From the NCBI GenBank assembly GCA_039794245.1, contig JBDIVS010000005.1:74869-138868 (forward strand): a stretch of DNA of 64,000 bases, read 5' to 3'. The notes beneath the pieces are model-generated. The model was given only the letters and a program-made list of their open reading frames with translations. It had not been told where the DNA came from and did no database searches. Made by a program: the position numbers and the translations under genes. Source of the DNA: DAITQM01 sp039794245 (GTDB lineage: Bacteria; Pseudomonadota; Gammaproteobacteria; Xanthomonadales; Wenzhouxiangellaceae). This document shows positions 35,761-46,587 of the stretch, in pieces (the first letter of the stretch is position 1; each line of letters starts with the position of its first letter).

Positions 35761-37011
35761 ATGAGCCTGACAACCCGCCTACCGCGCCGCCTTGCCGATC
35801 GCTGCATTGCTAAAGGCGCGCTATGTGTCGTGTGGTTTGCCGCCGTGCTGGGCGCCGGGCCGGCCGGTGCCGTGCCCCGCCAGATCGGCGAATACCACTG
35901 GGAGCGGATCGACCGCATCGTCGCGATCGGCGATATCCACGGCGACGAGCGCAGTTACCGGACCGTGCTGCGCGCCGCCGGGGTGATCGACGATCGCGGT
36001 CGCTGGATCGGCGGCGAAACCCACCTGGTGCAGATCGGCGATATACCGGACCGCGGGCCGGATACCCGCGCCATCATCGCCCACATGGCAAAACTGGCCC
36101 GCCAGGCCGAGAAACATGGCGGTCGGGTGCATAACCTGATGGGCAACCACGAGGCGATGAATGTCTACGGCGATCTGCATTACGTGACGGACGCCGAATT
36201 CGCCGCCTTCGCCGATCGCGGCTCGGCCCGCCTGCGCGACCGGTACTTTGCGGCGCTGCTGAAGGAGATGGAAAGGCGCAACCCCGAAGACGTCGCCGCG
36301 CTGCCCGCAGACTTTAGTCAAAATTGGTATGATGCACATCCTTTGGGTTGGCTGGAACACCGCGCTGCGTGGAACCCCGGCTGGAACCCCGAAGGCGAAC
36401 TTTACCGCTGGGTCATGCAGACCAAAGTCGCCGTCAAGCTCAACGAGATCATTTTCCTGCACGGCGGCATCAGCAGCCGATACTGCCGAAACACGCTCGA
36501 ATCGCTGACCCTGATGGCCCGCGAGGCGCTCAGCCGTAACGACCTGACCGACCTCGGCATCCTCGTCGACAAGGACGGCCCGTTGTGGTACCGCGGACTG
36601 GCCGGCGTCGCGCCGGAAGCGACGCCGGAGACGGTTTTGGCCATCCTCGAACAGCACGGCGCGCGGCATATCGTGATCGGGCACACCGTCACCGGCGGCG
36701 TGATCCTGCCGCGCTACGACAGCCAGGTGATTCAGATCGATGTCGGTCTGAGCGCTTATTACGGCGGCAACCTGGGGTATCTGGAGATCACCGGAGACGG
36801 CGTGTTCGCCGGCTACCGGGAGGGCAAAATACGTCTGCCGGATGACGATGCCGGACTGCCCGCCTATTTCGCGCAGGTGATGGCGCTCGACCCTGAAAAC
36901 GCCGAACTGAAAAAACGACTGGCCGATATGATGGCGCCATCGCCGGCAGGCAAGGCACCGGCTGCGGCGGGCGATCGCGAGGACATGGTTATTTGCGGCA
37001 TTGTCGAGTGA
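35761..37011 (+). CDS. Calcineurin-like (Shewanella-type) protein phosphatase, exported
   Basis: 416 residues with a signal-like N-terminus (GALCVVWFAAVLGAGPAGAV). Metal-ligand motifs GDIHGD (57-62), GDIPDRG (93-99), GNHEAMN (128-134) and later IVIGHTVTGG with further His ligands make a complete binuclear metallophosphoesterase site. The arrangement matches Shewanella-like Ser/Thr/Tyr phosphatases, which are periplasmic in bacteria. The substrate is unknown. Its 3' end overlaps the convergent CotH-like gene by about 20 bp. Confidence 0.88.
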   Translation: MSLTTRLPRRLADRCIAKGALCVVWFAAVLGAGPAGAVPRQIGEYHWERIDRIVAIGDIHGDERSYRTVLRAAGVIDDRGRWIGGETHLVQIGDIPDRGPDTRAIIAHMAKLARQAEKHGGRVHNLMGNHEAMNVYGDLHYVTDAEFAAFADRGSARLRDRYFAALLKEMERRNPEDVAALPADFSQNWYDAHPLGWLEHRAAWNPGWNPEGELYRWVMQTKVAVKLNEIIFLHGGISSRYCRNTLESLTLMAREALSRNDLTDLGILVDKDGPLWYRGLAGVAPEATPETVLAILEQHGARHIVIGHTVTGGVILPRYDSQVIQIDVGLSAYYGGNLGYLEITGDGVFAGYREGKIRLPDDDAGLPAYFAQVMALDPENAELKKRLADMMAPSPAGKAPAAAGDREDMVICGIVE

Positions 37012-38077
37012 TTTTTTTCTCGAATGCCACAGGATCGCGCACCACCTCATAAAATTTTTCCAGATAGCGCCGCGCTTTCGCCTGCCGCGATGGCGCAAGC
37101 CGCTCCTCGCTTTCGAGCACGCCGAACACCTGCCGTTCAAGGTCGAGGAATTCGCGGCGCGCCGTTTCCAGCGCCGGGTTATGGACACAGAAACCGCGAT
37201 ACAAACGTTGCGTCACCGCTTTGATGGGTAATGCTTCGGCCGGCGCGGCGTAATGCGCGGCCACCAGGCCGGACATATCGAAATCGTAGGGCAGCGGATA
37301 CAGCGGCGCGCCGAACGGGGCGGCGAGCAACTTGGTGTTGTGGCAGCAGCCGGTGTCATCCGGGCCGGCCAGTGCCGACCAATCGACATTGCCGATCAGA
37401 TACTGGAACAGCGCGAAGCGGCTGCCGGCCAGCGGCTCGAAACTCTCCGGCAGGGTGTGGAGGCGATCACTTTTTCTGAGGCCGTTGCGCCTGGCGACCG
37501 CCCTGTCGTCCTCGATCAGGAAGGCGAAATGCGGCCCTTCGACCGTTCCTTTCTCGCTGTCGAGATAGGCAATGGATAACGGGCGGACCCGGAAGCTGAG
37601 CTCGGTGACCTGGTTGTACATGCGGTAAGCCAGCATCTCCAAAACGGGATAGGCCTGCCAGCGCGAGCGGTTGTCGCAATGGGTCACCATTTTGATGCTT
37701 TTCGCGCCATTGAATAAAGTGCCGGTGACTTCCTGTTTTTCGAAGCGCAGCATGATGGGCGGAAAGCGGCAGATCTTCTGCCGCGAGATGCCGCGCCGCG
37801 CGATGGTCAAACGGAGGGTGTGTTCCCGGCTGCTGCCATCGGTGTATTTCAGCACCGCCGGGTAAGGTTCCTGGTTCTCCTTGTCGCCGGTGAGCCGGCG
37901 CCACGGCGCGCGAAGTTCAATTTTCAGCGTGTCGTCTGAGCTAAAAAGAGGCAATGGCGCACGCCGCTTTTCCCCGCCGTCTTGGGCTGCCGCCGCGCCG
38001 AGCGACGCCAGGATGGCGAAGACGAGCACCGGCCCGCCGCCCGGCCTCGCTGCGCCGTGATAACGCGGTATGATCAA
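36989..38077 (-). CDS. Exported protein resembling CotH-type kinases
   Basis: About 362 residues. The first codon is TTG 38077; a GTG 16 codons in (VLVFAILASLGAAAA) is also possible, and either gives a signal peptide. KSIKMVTHC and RWQAYPVLEMLAYRMYNQVT, then FLIEDDRAVARRNG, FQYLIGNVDWS, CCHNTKLL and YPLPYDFDMSGL follow the order of CotH kinase motifs (Lys, then N-x-D, then D-x-D). I infer a distant CotH/atypical-kinase fold that may phosphorylate exported proteins. The neighbour DUF4956 gene supports this, because CotH, VTC-domain and DUF4956 genes often co-occur. Confidence 0.6.
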   Translation of the reverse strand: MIIPRYHGAARPGGGPVLVFAILASLGAAAAQDGGEKRRAPLPLFSSDDTLKIELRAPWRRLTGDKENQEPYPAVLKYTDGSSREHTLRLTIARRGISRQKICRFPPIMLRFEKQEVTGTLFNGAKSIKMVTHCDNRSRWQAYPVLEMLAYRMYNQVTELSFRVRPLSIAYLDSEKGTVEGPHFAFLIEDDRAVARRNGLRKSDRLHTLPESFEPLAGSRFALFQYLIGNVDWSALAGPDDTGCCHNTKLLAAPFGAPLYPLPYDFDMSGLVAAHYAAPAEALPIKAVTQRLYRGFCVHNPALETARREFLDLERQVFGVLESEERLAPSRQAKARRYLEKFYEVVRDPVAFEKKITRQCRK

Positions 38078-38221
38078 TATAGAAAATATGTTACGGCTCC
38101 TCCGCAGAATTTACGGTTTGTTACCGGGTGCGCCAGAACAGAAACAAGGAACCACCGAAGACAAGAACTCGCGCGCCTAGAGCGCCGGGATACAATGAGG
38201 CGCAGCAAATAGAAGTAGGAT

Positions 38222-38345
38222 AGATTTCACAACGAAGGATCTGAAGAGCACGAAGGGGTGAATTCGACGATCTGCACACCCGACAAACTGATTCCTTTCC
38301 GTTCTTCATATCCCTTCGTGCCCTTCGTGGTGAAAATTCTTTTGG
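38222..38345. repeat. Degenerate 'cacgaaggg' inverted repeat in a gene-free gap
   Basis: Within 38078-38394, acgaaggatctgaagagcac at one side and gtgcccttcgtggtga at the other form an imperfect inverted pair. Similar 'ccttcgtg' text recurs at 59230-59260. These look like remnants of a dispersed palindromic repeat. Otherwise the gap has no visible gene. Confidence 0.4.
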
Positions 38346-38394
38346 CGTCCGGAAAATCGTTAAATCGCCCACGGATTCTGCTGACCAGCTCACG

Positions 38395-39153
38395 CTATGA
38401 CCCTCCCTGTTTGCGCCTGTGTTTTTCTTCTTTGCGGCGGGCCAGGTAGTCCGCTTCGAGGCCGTCCCCGAAGCGATAGACGTACAGTGTTGCGTAGCTG
38501 AAAAACACGGTCAGGACGGCCGCGATTTCCAGCGCCTCCACACCGGCGGCGATGCCGGTGCCGATGGCCACCAGTATGAACAAGGTGTCGAAGGTATCTT
38601 GCAGCGCCCGGCGGAACTGGACGCCGGCGACGATCCCGGCCAGACTGAAGGCCAGCGCCAGGCTGTGCTGGACGACGATGACGATGGCGGCGACGACACC
38701 GGGCAAGAGCAGCGTCGTTTCATCGAGCGAATGATCGTAGGTGCTGGCGCGATAGATGCTCTTGTGCACCCAGGAAACCGGTAACATCAGCAACCAGGTA
38801 CCGAGCAGGGTCACGGCCAGGCGCCGCGCGTAGCCCAGCCGGTCGAGGCTGTCGGCCGCCGTGTGGACAACAGCGCCATCGCCGGTGGCCCCGGGAACGA
38901 CCTCGGTGCTGCTGATGCGGACATCGCCGCCGGCGGCCAGGTGGCTGACGCCGCCGATCGGCAGGTGATCGATCAGCGCCGGAAACAGCAAGACGACCAG
39001 GACCACCGCGCCGGCGAGCAGCAGATGATAGATCAGCAGGCGGCGAAACAGACTCCATCTTCGCCAGCGCCAGGTCGTCCTGCGCCCGGCGCCGGAGGCG
39101 GCCTGATGATGATCTCCATTGGGCTGAACTTCACCTTCGACCGGCGGCTTCAT
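38395..39153 (-). CDS. DUF4956 membrane protein
   Basis: 252 residues. A cytoplasmic basic N-terminus, one helix (LLIYHLLLAGAVVLVVLLFP), a periplasmic stretch, then three or four helices with YDHSLDETTLLLPGVVAAIV and AFSLAGIVAGVQFRRALQDT, matching DUF4956. It ends in a very basic tail (ARRKEEKHRRKQ). The family is linked to CotH and VTC-type polyphosphate proteins; function unknown. Start ATG 39153 has GGGGGG just upstream. Confidence 0.75.
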   Translation of the reverse strand: MKPPVEGEVQPNGDHHQAASGAGRRTTWRWRRWSLFRRLLIYHLLLAGAVVLVVLLFPALIDHLPIGGVSHLAAGGDVRISSTEVVPGATGDGAVVHTAADSLDRLGYARRLAVTLLGTWLLMLPVSWVHKSIYRASTYDHSLDETTLLLPGVVAAIVIVVQHSLALAFSLAGIVAGVQFRRALQDTFDTLFILVAIGTGIAAGVEALEIAAVLTVFFSYATLYVYRFGDGLEADYLARRKEEKHRRKQGGS

Positions 39154-39167
39154 GTTCCCCCCCGGGT

Positions 39168-39395
39168 TTACGTCGCGCGACCGATTCTCATCATACTCCC
39201 CTTTCGCCCCGCCAAGTGCACCCGCACGGCTTCTTCCTGATCCAGTTCTTCGAGGGCGTTTTCGAGCGCCCGCTCGGCGGCCTTAAGTTCGGGCAGGACG
39301 ACTTTTTCCAGCGCCCGGACGCGCCGCTGCGTGCGCTGGTATTCGGCGGCCAGCCGCCAAGGTGCCGTGATTTCGGCGGCCAGCGCCGCGCCGGA
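39168..39395 (-). pseudogene. 3' remnant of a V/A-type ATPase subunit D gene
   Basis: In this frame the minus strand reads ITAPWRLAAEYQRTQRRVRA, then LEKVVLPELKAAERALENAL and EELDQEEAVRVHLAGRKG, ending at TAA 39168. This is the C-terminal coiled-coil half of AtpD/NtpD. Its 5' half is missing; it is joined directly, out of frame, to the subunit A fragment. Confidence 0.7.
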
Positions 39396-40053
39396 TCGGG
39401 AACAGGCTGTCCATCAGGCGCTGCCCGGTGATCAGCGGCGCATCGCCCGGCAGCCGGCGGCGGATCGGGCGCGGTGTGCGTACCGGCCAGCGGTGCGCCA
39501 GCGCCACGCCGTGTTCACCGCCGGCAGTGCCGAGCCGGCAGACGACTTCGCCTTCCCGGTATGAGCCGGGGGCGGCGATCGCGACCACCTCGCCGGCGAT
39601 GCCGGGCGGCACCAGGCACGGCTGCGGCCGGCCCGTACCGGCCCGGGCGTCACCGAAAACCGCGCCGCCGGCCAGGTGCATGCCGCGCTCTGCCGCCAGT
39701 GTGAACCGGAAACGCCGGGGCGGCACGCGGTGCAGGCCGGGCCGGATGTACGCCGCTTCGCCGCCGGCGAGCGGCCTGAGCAGGCCATCGAAAATGCCGC
39801 CCAGCAAACCCGGGCCGAGCGTCACGGACAGCGGCCGGCCGCTGCCTTGTACCGGATCGCCGGGCTTGAGCTCGGTCGTATCCTCGAATACCTGGACGAC
39901 GATTTCATCGCCCTTGAGGCGCAAGACCTCGCCGAGCAATCCGGCGGCACCGACCGTCACTGCCTCGTTGAGCCGGAAAATCCCAGCCGTTGCGGCGCGG
40001 ACCACCGGGCCGCCGACCTCGACGATGTGTGCCGTCGCCGGTGTGCCGTTCAT
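39396..40053 (-). pseudogene. 5' remnant of a V/A-type ATPase catalytic subunit A gene
   Basis: It starts at ATG 40053, overlapping the subunit E stop (ATGA). Residues 1-219 correspond to the N-terminal barrel and bulge (VEVGGPVVRAATAGIFRLNE, GEVLRLKGDEIVVQVFEDTT, GPGLLGGIFDGLLRPL) and end at ITGQRLMDSLFPIRRGA, just before the expected Walker A loop. Then the reading enters subunit D sequence in the wrong frame and stops at 39283. It lacks every catalytic residue. The rest of A, all of B and half of D appear to have been lost in one internal deletion. Confidence 0.8.
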
Positions 40054-40703
40054 TCCACCGCCTGCCCGGTATCGCGTTCCAGTTCGGCCAGCAGCCGGCC
40101 GGCGATGGCGTTCCGCCGCGCGGTCAGACCGGCGGGCGTTGTATCGATCAGCGCCAACCCGGCGCGGATCCGGTAACCGGCGGGCAGCGAGCCGTGCGCT
40201 TCGATTTCGCAGCGCTGGCCGGCGGCGCCGCCGGCCAGCCACTCCCGAAGCCGGCCGGGCGGTTCGCCGGCCGGATACTCGATGAGCCATTGCGAACCGG
40301 CGGGCAAGGACCGTGCGGCATCGCCGAGAGCCTGCCCGAGCCACGCGGCGCGGACCGCCGGGCCGGCGGCCCATAAGTCGGCGAGCGCCGGTTCGAGTAA
40401 CCGGAAGCCGGCTTCGGCCCATTTCCGGCGTTCGGCCAGACGCCGGCGTCTAAGGCGCGCCTGACAGCGCGGCCGCTCATCGGCGATCGCTGCCCAGGCC
40501 TGCCGGCGTTCGCGGCGGCGGGCATCGCGCAAGAGCGCCGCGGCACGCCGCCGGGCGGCACTGACGATCCAGGCCGCCTCGCTTTGGGCGCGCGCCAGCA
40601 GCGCGGCGCGGCGTTGTTCATACTCCTGCCGGATATGTGCCTCGAGCGCCCGCACCGAGACTTCGTTGTGAGCCTCCGGCGTCACGGTGCGGCGTGCTTT
40701 CAT
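40050..40703 (-). CDS. V/A-type ATPase subunit E, stranded
   Basis: 217 residues, with the long charged coiled coil expected of peripheral-stalk subunit E (RALEAHIRQEYEQRRAALLA, RRRAAALLRDARRRERRQA) and a C-terminal globular domain (AGYRIRAGLALIDTTPAGL). The frame itself is intact and translationally coupled at both ends. Because subunits A, D and F are broken and B, I, K and C are absent here, it is unlikely to be functional. Confidence 0.7.
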   Translation of the reverse strand: MKARRTVTPEAHNEVSVRALEAHIRQEYEQRRAALLARAQSEAAWIVSAARRRAAALLRDARRRERRQAWAAIADERPRCQARLRRRRLAERRKWAEAGFRLLEPALADLWAAGPAVRAAWLGQALGDAARSLPAGSQWLIEYPAGEPPGRLREWLAGGAAGQRCEIEAHGSLPAGYRIRAGLALIDTTPAGLTARRNAIAGRLLAELERDTGQAVE

Positions 40704-40990
40704 GCCGCAACCCCGAGCCGGCGCAACTCGGCCACCAAATCTGGCGGGCGCCGGCGCCCGGCGGCATCACCAGCGACGAGCACCGGCGGTGCACAGGCGG
40801 CCTGGGCCCGCTCCACGACGCCGGCCGGTAAATGGCGCACCGTGCCGGCGGTGATCACGATCAGCGGCGCACCCGAAGTACAGGCCCGCGCGAATTCGGC
40901 CGCCATAGCGACCGGCGGCGGGGTGACGACCCGGGCGCCGGCCAGCCGGTAGCCCGCCGCACTCCATCGTCACCCAAAGCCAGGCCCGAT
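40700..40990 (-). pseudogene. V/A-type ATPase subunit F, frameshifted and 5'-truncated
   Basis: The main frame reads AGYRLAGARVVTPPP and PLIVITAGTVRHLPAGVV, the F-subunit Rossmann-like core. The expected N-terminal GD motif (LALGDDGV) appears in another frame just upstream (about 40960-40985), so a frameshift separates them, and no start codon remains. Its stop overlaps the ATG of subunit E. Confidence 0.65.
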
Positions 40991-41152
40991 GCTAGCAAAC
41001 CGCCCAGTGGATTAAATTGCGCGAGATTAAGTTTGTGGCACTCTGCCGCCACGGGCATCTGGCCTGCCGGTCCGCAGCGGATGCGGCCTGCGCGAGACAG
41101 GAAAACGAGCGAAATCCGGGCCGCTGCCGACCCACGCACAATAATTTATGCA

Positions 41153-41180
41153 CCTGCTGGGATGGATGTTGACACACAAG
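41153..41180. repeat. Solo IS3-type end
   Basis: tgggatggatgttgacacac is identical to the right end of the IS3-family element (61158-61177), and the bases on either side are similar. No transposase is nearby. Otherwise 40991-41252 has no visible gene. Confidence 0.6.
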
Positions 41181-41252
41181 GGCCATACTCAATGGCAACG
41201 GCGGGCAATTGACCCGTGCCGCCGGCGCGAAGGCATCATTCTTCCCAACGAC

Positions 41253-42638
41253 TTACGATTTTGGTGTTGCGCCGGCCTCTGGTTCTAAATGGACTGGAAC
41301 CTCGGCGGCCAGCCGGGCGGCGAGCTCATCGACCTGCCGCCGGTCAGCGCCTTCGACGGTAATGCGCAACACCGGTTCGGTACCCGAGGGCCTGAGGATG
41401 ACGCGGCCTCGGCCGTTCAGTTGCGCTTCGGCGGCGGCGACCAGGTCGCGGATCGGTGGGGCCTCGAGTGGATCGTGCCGCAGCCGGGCGGCGAGCGGGA
41501 CGTTGATCATCTTCTGCGGGTAACGCTGCCAACCGCGGCGCAGCTCGGCCAGCGGCCGGCCGCGGGCGGTGACGATGGACAGGATTTCGAGCGCCGCGAT
41601 CAGCGCGTCGCCGGTCGGCGCCCGGTCGAGGCAGAACAGGTGGCCCGACGATTCCCCGCCGAGCAGCCAGCCGCGGGCGACGAGCGCTTCGCGCACGTGG
41701 TGGTCGCCGACCGGGGTCCGGTGCAATTCGATGCCGCGCTCGGCCAATGCCAGTTCTAGGCCGTAATTGCTCATGATCGTTGCGACGACGCCGCCGCCTA
41801 GGCGGCCCCGCCGCCGGCGCTCGCCGGCCAGGATGAACAGTAGATCGTCGCCGTCGAGCACCGTGCCTTGGTGATCGACGAGCAGCAATCGGTCGCCGTC
41901 GCCGTCGAACGCGATGCCCAGGTCGCAGCCGTGGTCGATGACAGCCCGGCTCAGGCTCTCAGGTGCGGTAGAACCGCAACCGGCATTGATATTGCAGCCG
42001 TCCGGCGCCGCGTGGATGGTTACGAGGTCGGCGCCAAGCGCGCCGAGCACCGCCGGGGCCACGGCAAAGCAGGCGCCGTTGGCCCCGTCCACTGCGATTT
42101 TGCAACCAGCGAGCAGCGGGGCGGGCTCAAGGCCGATGCAATGGGCGATATAGCGCGCCGCCGCATCATCGCAGCGCTGCGTGGCGGCGGATTCTGGCAC
42201 ATCGGCGGCCGGCGGCGGCGCGGCGATGGCCGCTTCGATCAGCGCTTGCGTTTCGTCGTCCAGCTTGCCGCCGTCGGGGCGCAGCAATTTGACGCCGTTG
42301 TCAGCCGCCGGGTTGTGCGAGGCGGTAATCGCAATGCTCAACACCGCCCCGACTTCGCCACCGAACCAGGCGATCGCCGGGGTCGGCAGCACCCCGAGCA
42401 AACTCACCGCTGCGCCGCCGGCGGTCAGGCCGGCGGCCAGAGCCCGTTCCAGTTCGGGGCCGGAACGGCGTGTATCGCGGCCGAGCACGACACGCGGCTG
42501 AGTGCCGGTTCCCTGTCTGGACGGGCCGGCCCGGCACTGCGCCATGATCGCCCAGCCGAGCCGGGTCATGAATTCCGGCGTGATCGGCTCGCGGCCGAAG
42601 CGGCCGCGGATGCCGTCAGTACCGAACCAGCGTTTCAT
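41253..42638 (-). CDS. glmM: Phosphoglucosamine mutase
   Basis: 461 residues from ATG 42638, whose first bases overlap the folP stop (ATGA). Catalytic phospho-Ser is S107 in ITASHNPAADNGVK, the Mg site is DGDGDR, the sugar-binding loop is GGESSGH, and the phosphate-binding loop is RPSGTEPVLRITVEG. It converts glucosamine-6-P to glucosamine-1-P for peptidoglycan and LPS. Order ftsH-folP-glmM is the usual gammaproteobacterial one; secG does not follow, as the ATPase wreck lies next. Confidence 0.96.
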   Translation of the reverse strand: MKRWFGTDGIRGRFGREPITPEFMTRLGWAIMAQCRAGPSRQGTGTQPRVVLGRDTRRSGPELERALAAGLTAGGAAVSLLGVLPTPAIAWFGGEVGAVLSIAITASHNPAADNGVKLLRPDGGKLDDETQALIEAAIAAPPPAADVPESAATQRCDDAAARYIAHCIGLEPAPLLAGCKIAVDGANGACFAVAPAVLGALGADLVTIHAAPDGCNINAGCGSTAPESLSRAVIDHGCDLGIAFDGDGDRLLLVDHQGTVLDGDDLLFILAGERRRRGRLGGGVVATIMSNYGLELALAERGIELHRTPVGDHHVREALVARGWLLGGESSGHLFCLDRAPTGDALIAALEILSIVTARGRPLAELRRGWQRYPQKMINVPLAARLRHDPLEAPPIRDLVAAAEAQLNGRGRVILRPSGTEPVLRITVEGADRRQVDELAARLAAEVPVHLEPEAGATPKS

Positions 42639-43501
42639 CGCCTCTCCTCGTCTCCCGGTAATGCCGCCGCCTCGACCGCGGCCCACACCCGCAACGCATC
42701 GCGGGTCGCGGCGACATCATGGACCCTGACCAGCCGCGCTCCGCGCTGCACAGCGAGCAGCGCCGCGGCGGCCGAACCGATGGTGCGTTCGGCCGGCGGC
42801 CGGCCGGTCAGCTCGCCGATCGACCGCTTGCGCGACAGGCCGGCCATCAGCGGCACACCGAGCGCCGCCGCCAGGCGCGGCAGACCGGCCAGAAGCTGCA
42901 TATTGTGCGCCGTCGTCTTGCCGAAACCGAAGCCGGGGTCGGCGATCAGGCGCCGGCGCTCGATGCCGGCCGCCTCGCAGGCGGCGATGCGCCGGCGCAG
43001 GAACGAGGTGACCTCGGCGACGACATCGCGATAATCCGGTGCCACCTGCATCGTCGCCGGCGTACCTTGCATGTGCATCACACAGACGGCAGCCTCGAGC
43101 CCGGCGGCGCTCTCGATCGCGCCTGGCGTACACAGGGCGCGGACATCGTTGATCAGCGCCGCGCCGGCGGCAACCGCCTGGCGCATCACCTCCGGTTTGG
43201 AGGTGTCGATCGACAAGATCAACTCGCCACCCGGCCGGCCGGCGAGCCGCTCGAACACCGGCATGACGCGGCGCAGTTCTTCTTCGGCGCCGACCCCGGC
43301 GGCGCCCGGCCGCGTCGATTCGCCGCCGATGTCGATGATATCCGCCCCTTCGGCGAGCAGGCGATCGATGTGCTGGACGGCCTGACCCGGATCGAGACAC
43401 AGACCGCCCTCGGAAAACGAATCGGGTGTGCAGTTGACGATGCCGACGATCAGCGGCCGCGATCCGGCGAGCAGCGCCAGCAGGCGGGCGAGCGGCGTCA
43501 T
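42635..43501 (-). CDS. folP: Dihydropteroate synthase
   Basis: 288 residues from ATG 43501. Signatures IVGIVNCTPDSFSEGG, DIIDIGGESTRPGA, SIDTSKPEVM, INDVRAL, DPGFGFGKT and VHDVAATRDALRVW outline the TIM barrel that joins p-aminobenzoate to the pterin diphosphate; it is the sulfonamide target. The frame opens at 43624 but earlier residues belong to the ftsH overlap region. 25 bp after ftsH. Confidence 0.96.
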   Translation of the reverse strand: MTPLARLLALLAGSRPLIVGIVNCTPDSFSEGGLCLDPGQAVQHIDRLLAEGADIIDIGGESTRPGAAGVGAEEELRRVMPVFERLAGRPGGELILSIDTSKPEVMRQAVAAGAALINDVRALCTPGAIESAAGLEAAVCVMHMQGTPATMQVAPDYRDVVAEVTSFLRRRIAACEAAGIERRRLIADPGFGFGKTTAHNMQLLAGLPRLAAALGVPLMAGLSRKRSIGELTGRPPAERTIGSAAAALLAVQRGARLVRVHDVAATRDALRVWAAVEAAALPGDEERR

Positions 43502-43526
43502 CGGGACGTGCGGCTGTACCCCGGAG

Positions 43527-45461
<1,935 letters not shown>

Positions 45462-45473
45462 ATCGGCATGACC

Positions 45474-46121
45474 TTAGTCGTTGGGGAAAAGCACCCGCCG
45501 GTCATCACGCAGACCGCGGGCGACGAGATACAGTTCAGGGCTGCGCGGCCTGGAGGCTCGCGGTTTGCGGACCGCGACCTTGCCGTATTGTACGCGCAAG
45601 GCGGTGAGCAACCGGTCGAAGCCCTCGCCCTGAAAGGCCTTGACCAGAAACGTGCCGCCCGCTTTCAGGTGCGCCGCGGCAAAATCGGCGGCCAATTCAC
45701 ACAAGGCCATCGCCCGCGGCGCATCGACTGCCTTCACACCGCTGATATTGGGGGCCATGTCGGACAATACAACGTCGGCGGGCCGGCCGTCCAGCGCCGC
45801 GGCGAGCGCCTCGTAAACCACAGGTTCGGTGAAATCGCCCTGAATGAAAGTCACGCCGGGCAACGGCTCGATCGGCAGGATGTCGAGTGCGAGCAGCCGG
45901 GTTTCCGGCCCCAGGCGGGCGGCACACCACTGGCTCCAGCCGCCCGGTGCCGCACCGAGATCGACGATGGTCTGCCCGCGGTGAAAAATGCGGTCGCGGC
46001 CGGCGATTTCCTCCAGTTTGTAAACGGCGCGCGAGCGCCAGCCCTCGTCCCGGGCGCGCCGCACCCACGGATCGTCGAAATGTTCGCGCAGCCAGCGCTT
46101 GCTGCTCGTGCTTTTGGCCAT
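45474..46121 (-). CDS. rlmE: 23S rRNA 2'-O-ribose methyltransferase (U2552)
   Basis: 215 residues. The SAM motif DLGAAPGGWSQW starts at residue 54. The catalytic K-D-K-E set is visible as RAVYKL, LSDMAP, LVKAF and SPELYLVA. The heat-shock-linked FtsJ/RrmJ enzyme modifies the ribosomal A loop. Start ATG 46121, divergent from yhbY, the classic arrangement. Confidence 0.95.
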   Translation of the reverse strand: MAKSTSSKRWLREHFDDPWVRRARDEGWRSRAVYKLEEIAGRDRIFHRGQTIVDLGAAPGGWSQWCAARLGPETRLLALDILPIEPLPGVTFIQGDFTEPVVYEALAAALDGRPADVVLSDMAPNISGVKAVDAPRAMALCELAADFAAAHLKAGGTFLVKAFQGEGFDRLLTALRVQYGKVAVRKPRASRPRSPELYLVARGLRDDRRVLFPND

Positions 46122-46277
46122 CCCGGAAGTCGTTCCTCGTTCCTCGTCTATTCTCGCCCGCCCGGGCCGGCGCGGCAGACAGGCGAACTTGGGAATTCCC
46201 CTTCCCCGCCATTCCCTCGTCCGGGATGACGAGTGGTATGGTATTGCACCCTGCCCTCTGTCCTCAGCTACACTGCA

Positions 46278-46574
46278 ATGATGGAACTCGATCCGGGAAT
46301 GCGCCGTCATCTGCGCGGTCTGTGCCACCACCTTGCGCCGATCGTGACGATCGCCGAAAAAGGTATCACCGCCGCGATCCTGGCCGAACTCGACGCCGCG
46401 CTGCTACGCCACGAGTTGATCAAGGTGAAGATCCGCGCGCCGCGCGAAGCCCGCACCGCGGCCATCGAGCAACTGGTCGCCGAAAGCGGCGCGGCGCTGG
46501 TGCAGCGCATCGGCCAGACTGCCTGCCTGTACCGCCGCCATCCTGAAAAACCGCGGCTGGTCGTGCCCGGCTGA
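46278..46574 (+). CDS. yhbY: YhbY-type CRM-domain RNA-binding protein
   Basis: 98 residues. LRGLCHHLAPIVTIAEKGIT, LDAALLRHELIKVKIRA and GQTACLYRRHPEKPRL fit the KH-like CRM fold; the GxxG is replaced by EKGI as usual. Associates with pre-50S ribosomal particles. Two adjacent ATGs (46278, 46281) are possible starts. Confidence 0.92.
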   Translation: MMELDPGMRRHLRGLCHHLAPIVTIAEKGITAAILAELDAALLRHELIKVKIRAPREARTAAIEQLVAESGAALVQRIGQTACLYRRHPEKPRLVVPG

Positions 46575-46587
46575 AGCCGCTTCCGCG

